Assembly: GCF_035582795.1 (NCBI RefSeq)
Contig: NC_134365.1
Location: forward strand, 76,055,635 to 76,119,634
Length of the DNA stretch: 64,000 bases
Direction of reading: 5' to 3'
From: Mycteria americana
Taxonomy: Eukaryota > Chordata > Aves > Ciconiiformes > Ciconiidae
Shown: positions 23,246 to 35,900 of the stretch, piece after piece
How positions within the stretch are numbered: position 1 is the first letter of the stretch
Layout of the letters: every line of letters starts with the position of its first letter
Translations under genes and position numbers: made by a program
Notes under the pieces: model-generated
Database searches by the model: none
The model's input: the letters and a program-made list of their open reading frames with translations, nothing else
Told to the model about the DNA's origin: nothing

Positions 23246-26200
23246 AATCACAAGGACGTGTGATACCAGAATGGTTATGGCAGGTGGGTGGAAAATCCCA
23301 AAAAGGCAAAGGCTTTATGTAGCTGAATTATCACCAAAGAATATCATTGAATAAAAGGAGAAATGTAGGTTGAGTATTGTGAAAGCAATCTTAGCAATAA
23401 GCATGTGCAGACTTATCCACTGAACAACGCAGTAGGAAATAGTCTGTAGGAGACAGTGTCCACACAGGGGCTAGCCTTAAAACTGGAGGTGTCAATTGTC
23501 ATCATTTCTCTGAAGAAGACAGATCCAAGATAACTGAAACCAGCTGAGGATCTGTTTTGATGGGTCTTTCCCACCTTTAGTATATGTGAAGCTAAATTAA
23601 AGATGGCAAATGCCTTTTTGGGACAACTAGCTTATCCAGGAGACAATACCTTATTTTTTTAATGGGATTTCTAGGTGGGTGTAAACCCCATTCAGCCCAG
23701 TTCACTCCTTTGACTGCCTGTCACTGCCTCAAATAGCTTCATGCAGCCTACATGGTGGGACCCTCTGAAGTCCCCTGCAATATCAGTTCTACTCTTGGAT
23801 TCAAAACTGGGTGTGATCAGTTGAAGACAAGGCCAAATCAGCCATGAGAGACAGTGTTTCTGCTCCTTTTTTGGACTGCCTTCGCAAGGGAGGTATCTTT
23901 GAAGCCCTGGGCAGAATGTATTAACAAACATTGAAAAGGACATGGTGAATAAAGGGTGATTTACCCTTTCTGAAGGTGAAGTCCAATTTGGGGGCAATTG
24001 TCCCTAAAGCAGTAAGTGAGATCGTTATATTTCAAAGCCTTTGATGTTCTCCAGTATTGTCCTGGATAATGACTCAGCCTCTTCTGAAGGATTTGCTTGT
24101 GTTTCACAGCTCCTCTAAAGGAGATACTACAGCAAACACCATTCCCTACAAAAATAACCTGAAGGAAAGCCCCAACTGTGCCTGTACCTGGATGCAGACT
24201 TTTGGTAGTCCTCATAAGCAGAACATGTCCTTCCATGATTGTCCATGTACCCAAGGCTCTCGGCAATCTTCCCTGAGTCAATAAACAAAGGGCTGAAACA
24301 GCCCTGGCATTGTCCTGACACCATCATTGAAAGGCTAAGATTTCTTGACGGAGCAGAATTCCAGTTTGGTATTTTAATACCATCTTTGGGCTGAGCTGAT
24401 GAGCAAGCAAAAGACAAAGTCACTGAGTTATGCAATATTAACAGAAAGACAACTTATGAGAAACAAATCTCTTTTTTTTGTAACAAAAATGGAACATTTA
24501 ATTTCCTCTTTGCCTCCAATTGCAAAGCAATGCTTAGCAAACGCTCCTCTCAAAGCGTTAAACCCATGGCTATAAAACACAGCACAGCTGGTAAACTGAG
24601 TATTTTCTTACTGACATGGAGATTTATTACCTCGCTGAAATTACCTTGGGTAACGAAAAAACAATAAATTATGCCATCAGTGGTATAACTGTCATCCTGC
24701 AATTTCAGTGCTGTTAGATGGCATAGCATCAGCTGTGAGCGGATAATGAATATATTAAGGCTCCCTTCCAATTACAAAATGAAAGTGATAACATCCCCTA
24801 ATCCCCTTTTTGTTCCTCTTTTCAAATTTAAGTGTCCAAGAGGGACTGTGTGGGACTTCCTGCCCCGGAAAGAGAGGGAGAACCAGAGAGAGGGAACAAG
24901 CCCCGCGAACCCATCTTTCACCAGGAAAACTTCTCTCATCTGCCACATCAAAGTCTCCCCAACAAACTAAATCCTTCAGTGTCTGTTTCTCAGACTATAC
25001 ATTTGAGACTTCCTTCCATATTTTATGTTGAGTATTGTACGAGACTCACTCCACCAGGCAATCTATCTCTAACCAGATCTGGTGGGGCAGCCTAAATTTT
25101 GGGGGGGAAGATGCATTTCCCAGCTCATCTTAGCTCTGAAATGACTGGAGCACAAATCAGCTTCGCTTGGATGAGTGTCTGGGTCAGACAGCATCACTGC
25201 AATGCAGATTAGTTCCCCAGCTCCCTAAGAGCGTTGTCTACGGTGTTACTTTTTTCCATATGAGGGTTTGTTTAATTACAAAAACCAGGGTATTAGAAAT
25301 TCTGTAGTCCCTTCTCCCCGTGCATTTCATTGTGTCATGGTGGTGGCACAGCATCAGACACTCTTCCAGTGTCATTTCTAATCCCCTCCCTTGGGATACC
25401 AAGGGAAGCACCGCTCCAGCCCTGGGACAGCGGTGCTGGTTCACCTGCCTGTGTTAAACAGGCAGTTAGTGGCAGCCAAGCGTAATAGGACCGGGGTAGT
25501 AAGGAGGTGAGGTGCTACAGCGCAAGTGGTCTAAAAAGAAAGCTACAGCTGGTGTACAGCTTAACAGAATGTGACTTTGGTTGAGGATGAACCAAACTAG
25601 GAGACATTAAAGAATGGCATTTGGGCTTTTGGTAGCAGAAAAACAGCAGAAGCGGCAATGAGCTCCCTAAACTGGGAACTAGTAACGCCGGGCTTTGTTT
25701 TTCTGGGCTGGAGCCTTTGCTAGATCAAACACGCAGAGCGGCAGCCAAACTGGCAGCCGCAGGGTGAACAGGCTGTGTTGAAGCTGCTTTTCACTGACGT
25801 GTCAACAAGCCAGTCTGTTCCCAAGATCAGACTGATGGTTGCTTTTGCTGTTGCTAGGATCTGGCATCCTTAAAAGGGGCTTTTGGGGAGCCTCTAGGAG
25901 GGGCCCTGACACTGTTGAAATTCAGTGGGATCAAATGACTAATTCCCTTATGCTCCTTTGGAAACTACCGTCTAAACTGTGGTAGCGCTCCACAAACACT
26001 CAGCAGGGAAAAATGCTGTAGGGGAAGCCTCCAGATCATCTCTTGGGCAGAAAAAGCCTCCTCTCCTGTGGCACCCTGAATTCCGGGAAAGCCCACCTCT
26101 ATCCTCTATCAGTCACTAAGCTGCCTTAAGTAGTTCACCCTGGGGCACCAGCTCTGCCCTGTAGGCTCTCCTTTCCTTTTTCTTGTGCCGTGCCACAGCA

Positions 26201-26592
26201 AGGGATATCTATACCCCAAAATTCATAGTGGAGTGCTTAGAAAGCTCTCCTAAGAAAGAGGAGGCTCTGAGTTCAAACTCACCCTCAATGATTTTAATCA
26301 CAGTTTTCCACTTAGGGGCTGGATTAAATTCCAGGCAATGGTGTGGAGGGGAGAAGGGGTCTGTCAACAAATCCCGCTAACGTGCTTTGTTGTTGACCGA
26401 TATGCATACGGGAACAGGAGGGAAGGACTTGAGGCTAGTGGCTAGCTCATGGTCCAAAGGGTGCAACAGCAGAGGTCGACTGCTTTCCACATATCTACCC
26501 TGTATCATATGTATAAGCATGCCCAAATTTGTTTGAAGTGGATCATTAACTAAACACACAACTGGGAGGACAGACAGACAAATGTGAGCATG

Positions 26593-26610
26593 CACACACA
26601 CACACACACA
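26593..26610. repeat. (CA)n microsatellite
   Basis: Nine CA units are uninterrupted. Confidence 0.95.
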
Positions 26611-27230
26611 GAGGCAGGTCACATCAGCCTCTTTTCCCTAGAAGACCAGGTTATCAAAACATTTTCACAACTCCTTTTTCCCTTCAGACAGCTGTTTATG
26701 GCAGGAGGACATACACTCCTTTTGGACAGCAGTCAGATTGGGGTCTTTCATTGTTTTCTAACACCTGGGGAGAAATCCATCTTAATTCATCAATACATTG
26801 GGGATGATCAACACTGCACCTTTGGAAAAGGAATGTCACCCTCTCCCAACCCTGGGGCAGACAAGTGCTGCTAGAATAAGCTGCAGCTGCTCCCTCCCAA
26901 GCTCTTCATTAGAGCGCTTCACCAAAGCGAAGTGTTTTGATTTGGTTCAATAGGCAGGAATGAAACATTTCAACTGAAGAATGTCCAAGCATTTTGTTTA
27001 GGTCAAATGAAACATCTCGACCTTTCCAAACATGCTGTTGCCCGAGCAGCTGAATTAATGAAGCCTGGTTTCTAATGACTTTTTCCCTTCATTCTGCTTC
27101 CCCAACCCCCTGCCCCGGCATCATGTGGGTTCTCTGATGGCTAATAAGTGGGAAGGAGGAAAGGACATATCAACCTTTTCTTCAATAGGAGCACTAACAG
27201 TATCTCTCATGCCTGACCATCAATTTTCAG

Positions 27231-27318
27231 AAAACCTGCGGGACCTCATCCCTGTGGACACTATCCCCATGCCAACCTGGGAGAGAGAAACTGGTCCATG
27301 TATTCTGAAGTTATTAAG
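27231..27318 (+). other. candidate upstream exon on the plus strand
   Basis: This 88-bp segment has an acceptor (catcaattttcag) and a donor (AAG before GTTAGAA). One of its two open frames reads NLRDLIPVDTIPMPTWE and ends with two spare bases. These fit the first base of the candidate exon at 28511, so translation could pass into the YKAVESPEAY frame. No known domain is visible. A phase fit by chance has odds of one in three. This is a weak call, kept because it may explain the 28.5 kb signal. Confidence 0.15.
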
Positions 27319-27740
27319 GTTAGAAAACTGGGTGCAAAACAGACCAGTAGCCAGGTAGCACAAGAATAAAAAATCAATTTTTTTTTGTTTCCCCCAAAAC
27401 GTCAGTGTTTCCATTTTTATCATTGTGCAGGTCTAAACCAAATGCCAAAATATCAGAATTGCCCACTGACTAGAAATTCTAGTCATAACTGTGTTTCAAG
27501 AGCTGTGCTGCATCCCCTTTTTCTCAGGATGTTGAGCAAACCCCCTAATATGATTGGCATCATTGCTCTGGACTGTGTTGAAGTAACTAACGAGCATTTA
27601 AAAATCTATGGGGACAAATATGCTCTGCTTCACTGCAGAGGCATGCAACAGAGATTTGTCCTCCTTCTCTCATGAGCCTCCCTCTCACAGAGCAGCACTC
27701 ACACAAATCCCCATCCAGTACCAGTTTCTTCTTGAACTTG

Positions 27741-27814
27741 CCATGTCTTTACGGTTGGACTTGATGATATTAAAGGTCTTTTCCAACCTATACGATTCTG
27801 TGATTCTGTGATTC
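27741..27814 (+). mobile_element. CR1 LINE 3' end, 5'-truncated
   Basis: This is a short 5'-truncated CR1 copy. It contains ggttggacttgatgatatta, then aaggtcttttccaacct, then three short repeats ending in ATTCTGTG-type units. CR1 elements in birds end in such 8-bp repeats instead of a poly(A) tail. It is less diverged than the other CR1 pieces and is the best single clue that the DNA is avian or from a close relative. Confidence 0.88.
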
Positions 27815-28510
27815 TTTCTGTGGGAGCCAAAAAGATCCGGTGGCCAAGTGCAAAGCCTGAGCCTTTGCTCCATCAGCAGCATCCTGCTGCAAGACTGCTG
27901 GTGTCACTGCCCTCTGTCTCACAACGCAATGCTGGAGAAAATGACACAGGGAGGGAAGCAGAGGGTGGAGAACCTCTGCTGGCATCAGGGCTGCTCTCAG
28001 CCCTGACTGTGATTTGGAAACAATCACAACCCCTGAAACAGGGTTCAGCAGCTCACTGTTCAGCAGCTTATTCTGAGCCACTCATGGCTCCCAGAACCTG
28101 TACACACAGCTTTCCACAAACCTCCTCCAGGCATCTACGCGCTGCTTGGAGCACAGTTGAAGATTTTTCTACATGGGAAAGCTAAGCCTACTATAACATA
28201 AGGCATGAAAATAAAAGGTTCTTTTTACATACGGAGTCCTTATTGTGGCTATACCCATTGTGAAACACAAGGAAATAACAACACTTAGTCCAGGGAACAC
28301 AGGCGTATTCTCTACCACCTGAGGCTTCACCTGCCACTCTCATGTTTGGAGACATGATCAGTTCCAGCCAGACAGTGGGATGTGAAATGGGATGTGGGCT
28401 GCTCCACTCCATTAGTTGAAATATAACCAAAGCCTCCTCTCAAGCTATAGGGTTATATTTTCATACTGTGTGCAAATGGACAAATAAAGGGCTGTGTTTT
28501 TCTGTCCTAG

Positions 28511-28860
28511 ATACAAAGCAGTAGAGTCTCCAGAGGCTTACCTATGGCCCTCCTTTGCAAAGCCTGAGTTAGGCCAGAAGATCGTGCCAGACTGGGCATG
28601 TCTGTGGTCCCCGTGACAGAGGCAGGATTAGATAAACCCACAAAGGACATGTCTGAAGAATATGTTGACCCATCTGCTGTGGAGCATGGAGTGATGGAGC
28701 CTGTGACCGATAGCTCAGAAGACAGCTGGGAGGATGTCATCTCTGTGCTGTATGAAAAAATGACCCTTCAGTAATTTGTCAAGAAAACGATCTTTAAAAC
28801 CAGACCAAAGTATGCACTGGTCTCTTTGTCTACTAAATAAATGAGAACAGCATCTTATAT
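28511..28860 (+). other. candidate terminal exon of an unidentified plus-strand transcript inside the LMNTD1 intron
   Basis: A strong acceptor (tgtgtttttctgtcctag) ends at 28510. Two frames look protein-like. One starts at 28512 (YKAVESPEAYLWPS and onward) and stops at 28614 after 34 codons. The other begins at ATG 28598, holds an acidic end (DSSEDSWEDVISVLYEK) and stops at TAA 28772 after 58 codons. AATAAA lies at 28836-28841, 62 bp past the TAA. The two frames could be one coding exon broken by a one-base shift, a short real protein, or a non-coding transcript. I recognise no family. Open frames of this size are common by chance here, so support rests on the acceptor, stop and signal together. 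Confidence 0.22.
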
Positions 28861-29724
28861 GGGGACAAATCACATCAATGTTAACCCAGAAAATGATATC
28901 GCAACTTCTTCCTCATTTTAAAGTGGACACAGTCCTAGCTGAGAAATACTGCATCGCAATACAGCCAACAAACCTATCTTCAGCTCTGAGCAATACGCTT
29001 GTACCCTCTAATGTGTCTGCATGCTGGGTTGGCTATTTGTCACATCCTGCTGTATGAGCAGGTCCATATCTGTGATGACATCTTTGCGTTCTTGTAGGCT
29101 ACCAAAGCTGCCAGGTTGTGGTGGCTTTTGGCTGAAATCTGTAACTCTAATTGTCTTCTGCATGTCACCATGGGCAGGAGCAGACAAGAGCTGAGCATGT
29201 AGTGCTTGCTCCCTGGGCCAGATGAACCTAAGCCAGTTCCCATCTGGAAGCCACCATGCCAAGTCAGCACAGCACCACATTCTAACTAATATACTCGCTT
29301 ATCCTGACACAGCTATGCAGGTTTTGGACCAGAGTTCACCTATATCCATCCTGATGGGAGCACAGACAGAGGGATTTGGATTTGTCTGCACTTTTTTTTA
29401 ATGCAGACATGCTTCTAGGTGCCAACTGTGTGAACTGCTCCCTTAGAAGGATGACTAGACAGTGGTTCGAGAGGTTCCTCATAATTTGCCAGCGTAGCTA
29501 GCCCACAGGGCCATGGGGTTTGTAAACATCTTCCACCACGATCTTACAGGAATTGCTGAGTTCCCCATATTAAGTCCTTCAGAAGAAAGTCTTTATCCTT
29601 CTCTTGAATTTAAATAATTACATGGTTCATTTTATGTCATCCAGGGGACCTTGCAGAATTCCTTACTGTGGCACTGAGAGTTGCTGCTGCAGAGTCAGGA
29701 CAGCAAGAGAGGTTCAGGGAAGGG

Positions 29725-29805
29725 AGGAGATGAAGCATGGGGTTCCCTCATCCAGCCTTGCCTCAGGAGATGAAGCATGGGGTTCCCTCATCCAGCCTTG
29801 CCTCA
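29725..29805. repeat. exact tandem duplication, 40-bp unit, two copies
   Basis: The unit starting aggagatgaagcatggggtt and ending ccagccttgcctc occurs twice, head to tail, with no mismatch over 81 bp. Perfect identity in non-coding DNA means a recent duplication, a variable-number repeat, or an assembly artefact. Confidence 0.95.
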
Positions 29806-32800
29806 TGGGACAGGATGTGGGGGCTCTTCCAACAGCCTAAAAAGGGTGTGAGTTGCATGTCTTGTGAGGACAGTATGCTGCCCAAGCAAGAGTTACTGTT
29901 CTCTGAAGCATAATTTCTCTGTTCCACTCAAGGCATCAGTCCTTTGCATCGCCTCTCTGACAGGCTATGCCATTGCAACTCCATGAGCCCTATGCGGCCA
30001 TTGAAAACATTGAAGGCATTTAACTATCAGAGACAAGTAAGTTAACTTACACACTTTTTAAAGGAACGTATGTGATTAAAGACAATGTGCCTGTAAATGC
30101 AGAGGCACCCCTCTGCACACATACAGCAACGGGCACTCTCAGGACTTCCCTGGATCTACACTGTGAAACAGGATAGCAGAAAAAGCACCACAGTTCGTAT
30201 GATACTGACACATGTAGGACTTTTTTTAATTAGAAAACTCAAAGCTTAGCAGCATCTGTTGAAAACCTCCAAGGAAGAAAAAGTGTGTGTGTATTCATCC
30301 TTGTAAATATTCCCAAGAACACTATTTTTGGTCATGGCAACACAGCTGAGGCTGACCGTATACAAGCTGGCGGCTGTTAGGCCACATTGGCAGGAAAAGA
30401 GTTTCCTTCCCAAGCATCTGGCTTTCATCTGGGCGGATACACTTGGTCAGGCCGTTTATTTTATGAACTCCACCTGCATGTATGTACCTATGCCTCTCTG
30501 TCTGTGTGGGCGGATAGGGCTGAGTGTTGCTGTACATTGAATAATTTCAAAATGAATTTAATTACCTCCTGCTTCCAGCTACGGTGGTACAAGTCCAGAG
30601 CAATTTCAACAACTTCAGTGAAATTACTTGTGGGTTTATACAGGTGTCAGTGAGAGCACAGCTGAGCCCAGAGCAAGGCTCTTCTAAGCGCCAGCTCATA
30701 GAAAACATCCACAGAGACTGGCAACCTGATTCTAATACCTAACAAAAGCCCTGCTTGTGCAATGGATGCCATCCACAAGCATTGTGCATTACGCTATATT
30801 ACGAATTCTAAAATACAGATAAATTTGTTGCAGTCTTCATACTGGATAGAACAAGAGGATGTTAAAATGTCCACCCCACCCTGCCATTGCTTAGAGTACA
30901 AAGCTCAATGCCTGCACTACATGTTGTGATTAAAGAGAGGAGTGGACCAAAGTCTCCCTGCGCTAGAGGAGGCAGCTAATGACAGCAGTAGTACGGGGGA
31001 TGACACATCACAACCAAAACCACTCAGATTTGTTTTCCACATAAATCTCTGCAGTTTCCAGTCAGAAGGGCAAAAGACGAGCCTGTGTTGATTAAAAAGA
31101 CTGGGGAGCTCTTTAGTTTATTGACTAGCAAATGGCTCCAGCAGACAGAAAAGCATAAGCTATATGGCTTGCTTTATATAATGCATAAATTGTATTTATG
31201 AGATGTTACATTAACTATATTATTTTATGCTACGCTACGTTATGTTATATTATATATTTTATTTTATGATTTTATGTGTGTACGCACACAGATACCTACA
31301 TAGATATATGTCTGTGAACAAATGAATGGTCAGCAAGATTCAGCAGGCCACGCATGAAATCAACAAGTTATGTCAGTGTAAAACACACCATTTGTGACAA
31401 GGAGATCAGATCACTGAAGCAGGTTTATATTTTAGAATTTGCTCTTTGCTCCTCTAGGCTTTCTAATCAAAAGAGATCAGTTGGGCCTATGTTTACTGAT
31501 GTATACAGAGCCCTTATGTTTTCCTTCAAGTTATCCATTCCTTCAACGGGACCTTTAATTTTGTGGGGTTTGGCACCACAGCTGGTTAGTGAATCCCCTT
31601 CCCACCACTCTAGTTTGCAGATCTCAAGCACATGCAGTTTTGAACTACTGGGAGTAGCAAGAGGAGAACTGCACCAGTGAAACTCATTCCTGCCCCAGGA
31701 ACCTGCAACACAGTTCAGCTATTGACTGCCAGGTGGAACCTAAGCAAACAGTTCTTGTTAAGTGGATACACAAAGCAGAATGAAAATTGTCATGGTCATT
31801 TCAAAACTTTCTCTCACAGCTGTTCTTCCTCTGCCTTTTCCAGGCACCGCCCCTTCCAGCAGGTGCTTGTGGCTGTCTTGCTTTGCTCTAAGAGAACGAA
31901 GCAGTTGTTTTGACTGTTGTATGTGCAGGGAACAAAATAAGGTGATATGGACCAGGGTTAGGAGGCTGGGTATCAGCTTCAGCAGTGCCAGGTGACAGTT
32001 CCCACTCTCAGAGTTCAGTCAGGAGTAGCTCAGAGACAGATGGGGTGAGGTTGGGTTGGCAAGTCTACATAGGCTGCTTTGCCTTGAGCGAGTCTCCGTG
32101 CCTCCCAAACAAAGGATTTCTGGTAATTCAGCATGCAGGGGACTGGAATTTGGCTTGGAAGAATACAAGGAAGAAGTGAGGAGGGTTGGTTGGGGCCTTT
32201 CTGGGCTTTACAAAACTACTTCCTCCATAGGGAACAAGTATTAACAAAGGTCCCACAAAATGGAGCCTGTTGAAGTGAGCGGGAAAAGGAAACTGAGAGC
32301 ATGGCAAAGAGTAACAGTAAGAATACACATAGTGCTGGAAATAAAATTGCTAGACTCGGGCAAGTTGGAAGCCTCAGAAAACCGGAGATCCAATGAAAGG
32401 TCTACCACGGAGGCTCATGGGTACTTCTGAAATAAACACAGATGAAAGATCCAACAGCACGTGAACACCATGCTCTGCTCTGGGAGGTCAGATGGGGTAA
32501 TAATGGGGCTCTCCAGAGAGGGAGAACTGGTAGGAACTCAGGAGGCAAAAGTGTGTCTAGCACTTGCAGGTTTTCAGTGGTTTTTCAAACAACATGGCAA
32601 AGAAATGCTATGTCATCTTCTTTAAGTGATGCCTTTACAAACCTGATATTCTTTTTCCTGAGGTAAAGGACTAACTAGTTGTGAGTGGTGGTGGCACAGA
32701 CCTTTCTTTGTTTACTCTAAAACAAAAAAATCTGGCACGTGACATCTGCATATTCAAATATAGTTTTAAAAGAGATGTACAGCAAAACAGGAAATAAGGT

Positions 32801-32835
32801 AAACAGTGATTGATTTTTTCAGTTAACTCTCCCAC

Positions 32836-32948
32836 CTATTTCCTCCTCCAGGCACATCTCTGGGTGACTTGATTTCACTTTTCAGGAAGACGTAATTCTC
32901 CTGAACATCCTTTGGTGCTTCCTTCTTGGCAAGAAGATCTTGCACCTC
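32836..32948 (-). CDS. LMNTD1: LMNTD1 probable internal exon upstream of the lamin tail domain
   Basis: This is a 113-bp candidate exon. On the minus strand an acceptor with a T-rich tract (attgttttcttag) precedes GAGGTGCAAG, and a donor follows AATAG (GTGGGAG). The open frame gives 37 codons: it begins EVQDLLAKKE, contains YVFLKSEIK, and ends in a glycine-rich PGGGN. Two bases are left over (AG). They are completed to serine by the first base of the next exon at 16656, so the phase fits, although a third of random exons would also fit. The segment is hydrophilic and charged, as expected for a linker before a lamin tail domain. I do not recognise this stretch on its own. Assignment to LMNTD1 is inferred from strand, phase and splice sites. 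Another exon could lie in the 16 kb between them. Confidence 0.55.
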
Positions 32949-35900
32949 CTAAGAAAACAATCACATGAAATCAGAGTAAAAATGGTTTTGAAGGTTGCTA
33001 TTGTCACACCAGCTAACCTAACATGCACTTTGGATCTGAAAAACAAAAACTTCATTCATATTTTGACCATTGTGCCAAAGGAACTCCAAATGTTTTATAA
33101 GTTTGGCTACCTATAATACTGATTTTATGAGCCAAACAGGATGGTGTCCCTGTGAATTACAATCTTTCAAAAGTGGTCCTACATTCATTAAATCTTAAAG
33201 TTCAGCCATTTGCTATTAGTTTGTATTTGTCATGTAATAATGCGTGTGTCTGTATTTGTAAGCCTGTGTCTGTATTTGTCATTAAGTAATGGCAAGATCA
33301 TCTATAATTAATAGTCACTGTAGTTAACCACAGTGCAAAGAAGATAAATAGAGCTAATGTTTTGGGTCTGACTTGATTGTACCAGGTTGGAAGTTCTCTT
33401 GTACCTACATACGCACAGAAAGGAAGTTCCTAAAATAACCATAGAGTAGTGTTCACTTTAAACACAAAACAGAAAAACAGCAACTCCATATCCTACCAAG
33501 ACAAACTGACCCTCAACTCGCAGCCAGAAAAAAGCTGGAAGAACTGACATCTCCACACACACAATTGTTACAGCACTCTGTCAGAAGATGCTCCCCACAG
33601 GACAGCGTGAGTCTGGTACGCCATCTCAAATGTATACCCAGACATGCACTGTGTATTGCACTGAACAACGGGACAAAACGCGTTATAGAAATGTAGAGAC
33701 ATCTCCCAATGAGTTATGCACTGACGACTTCTGAAGAAGGTTAATACAAGTGCTCTTAGTAGGTAGCAATGCGAATCCAGGCACCTGCAATTGCACTGGG
33801 AAAAGAAGTTGTTCAGGCTCCTGGGAAATTCCTGCTGTGCATTACTGAGGAGGGAGAGCAGCGTGAGGCAGTCTCTGCGCAGCACACAACCCTCCTGCCA
33901 CGCTGCAAGTCGGGAAGCTGTCTACCTCTCCCCAGGCACAGCCAATAAATCTCTGGGTCACCTGGGACAGTGGACAATGGGTGTGAATCTGAAAATACAC
34001 CACAGAGCTTTGCTATGGACAGGACTCTGGAAGCCACAAGCAGCATTACCCCAGAGCATCATTTGACATGCAGGAACAATTTGCTCACTCAGTGTTTTGA
34101 CCTTCTTTAGTCTCTGTATGGAAGGCAATATTCTCGTAATCTGCAAGCGAATTGAGCTACTTCTCAGCTCGAGTAGGACAGGTCAGTGCCCTGTTGCTGA
34201 GTATCACACTTCCAGTGTCATCATTTTTCTTTTACCATGAGAAAAACTTCCAGAATTTTATCACAGTGGCATCCCAGATGATTTGTGCCATCAGTAACAT
34301 AAACTATGGTTTCAAAGATTAAGAGACTCCATATTAATTACGTACACACAGTACATGGTGGTTGAAACATTTCTGGAAAACAAATCTTAAATCAGACTTG
34401 TTTGTATAGCCCCTGGACATCTTGTCCTTCTCCAGAGTAAATGAGTAGGTCTACTGACATCTATGTGGTTTGATTGCTGGCAAATCAGTACATGTGAGAA
34501 GTGAACTTGTGACTGCTACGCTACACTAAATTTAGGAGCACGAGCTTTGCAATATAAATATTTTGAAAAAAGAACAACCATCTCAATGCTAAAATAATAT
34601 AACTTTGGTCAGGGTTGAAGAACTAATAAGGGGAATTTTGCAATATAAAATCCAATAGTGCCACAATACACTTATAAACAGAACTAGTCTGGGTTAAAAG
34701 ACATATCCCAAATGCTAAACAAATACTTCTTCATATATAAACAGGGACAAGAATTAAATGTAGGGAGTCACGATTTCCACTTCGAGGAAAGATGATCTAG
34801 CTAGCTAATGTAAAGCAAGCGTTGCCTTTGCTCTGATTGGCACAATGCCATTTATGACCTCATTAAAAAAAAAAAAATAATCTAGACTATTGCTCATACA
34901 TTTCTGAGTCACGGAGATAAACCAAACGAAGTTAACTGGGGTAGCCTTTAGAACAGCCAAACCTGAGCACGTCTCCAGCTTTTCCTTCCCCAGAGGTTTT
35001 CCTGATGCTCCTTCTGCAAAATAATGACAGCATGTCTGCAAAGGCCCTTCCGAAACACTGCCGCTGCCGGGCCAGCCTCCTCTCCCTGCGGGAGGAGTGG
35101 TTCAGGGCCAGAGCTGGCTCCCCGCTCACGTTCCGACAAGCAAGCCCTGTTGACAGCCGTCTCTGCTGCAGGGACCTGGAGGAGTTTCCAGCCTGCCTGC
35201 TCCACTGCCTGCCAGACTTCTCCTTGCACATGCTTACTCATTTGTTTGACCAGCAAGACATGTTTCCGTTTGGGTTTAAAAGTGCTGTACGGAGGAAGTG
35301 AAGGAATTTGTTTAGAAGAGCATGCCCTCCTCCATCTGTATGGCCGCTGCACCTTTTGTGGGAGCAATGGCAGAACTGGAAACATGGGTTCCCACCAGCT
35401 CCTGCCACCAAGCCTTGAGTGACTGGAGAAAACTCCCAGTTTCAGAGAAACTGCTGTCCCTGTCACCTGGCTGCAGCTGAATACCAGAACAGAGAGGTGA
35501 TATGAGACTAGTGCTGCCCCGTGACTTCCAGTTCAGCCCATGCCTCCACCGCTGCTTAGCTGAAGGGTGGGCAAAGCCACAGCCCCCCTGAGACACACCA
35601 CTCACACACGACAGCCAGAAAGCTGGTGAAGATGCCAAGCCAAGCACTCCTACACAGAGGGGAAAGTCACCTTTGGCTGCCGCATCACCCCAGTGCCATC
35701 ACCCTGCAAGGACTGTCCCCAGGCTATGGGGCAGGTGTGTTGCTGATGGCAGGGCTGGGGAGTGAAGAAATCCTTAAGCCCACCTATCTTTCCCTTCCTC
35801 CTCCAGACCTGGACTGGGGACTCCACAGCAATATTCCCGGGTCAGCATAGTTTCCCCATTCATAAAAGACACCCTCGAAATCAAACTCAAAGATTTTGAT

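Larger units (their letters stand above)
16657..32835 (-). other. large LMNTD1 intron (inferred)
   Basis: This 16 kb stretch lies between the lamin-tail exon at 16656 and the candidate upstream exon at 32836. It holds ancient CR1 remains (22.2-23.25 kb), an avian-type CR1 3' end (27.74-27.81 kb), CA microsatellites (19.67 and 26.59 kb), an exact 40-bp tandem duplication (29.73 kb) and weak plus-strand candidate exons at 27.23 and 28.51 kb. I found no other convincing exon, RNA gene or CpG island in it. Other reading frames of 60-130 codons occur on both strands, but none shows a known domain. Confidence 0.55.

Noticed and set aside
26900-27060. Stretch rich in gaaacatttcaac- and aaacatctcgacc-like phrases, suspected old repeat
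   Set aside because: It resembles a theme seen in reptile repeats, but I could not fit it to a family or define ends.
34948-35466. 172-codon minus-strand frame with a 132-codon plus-strand frame opposite
   Set aside because: Frames open on both strands point to base composition rather than coding. No family recognised.
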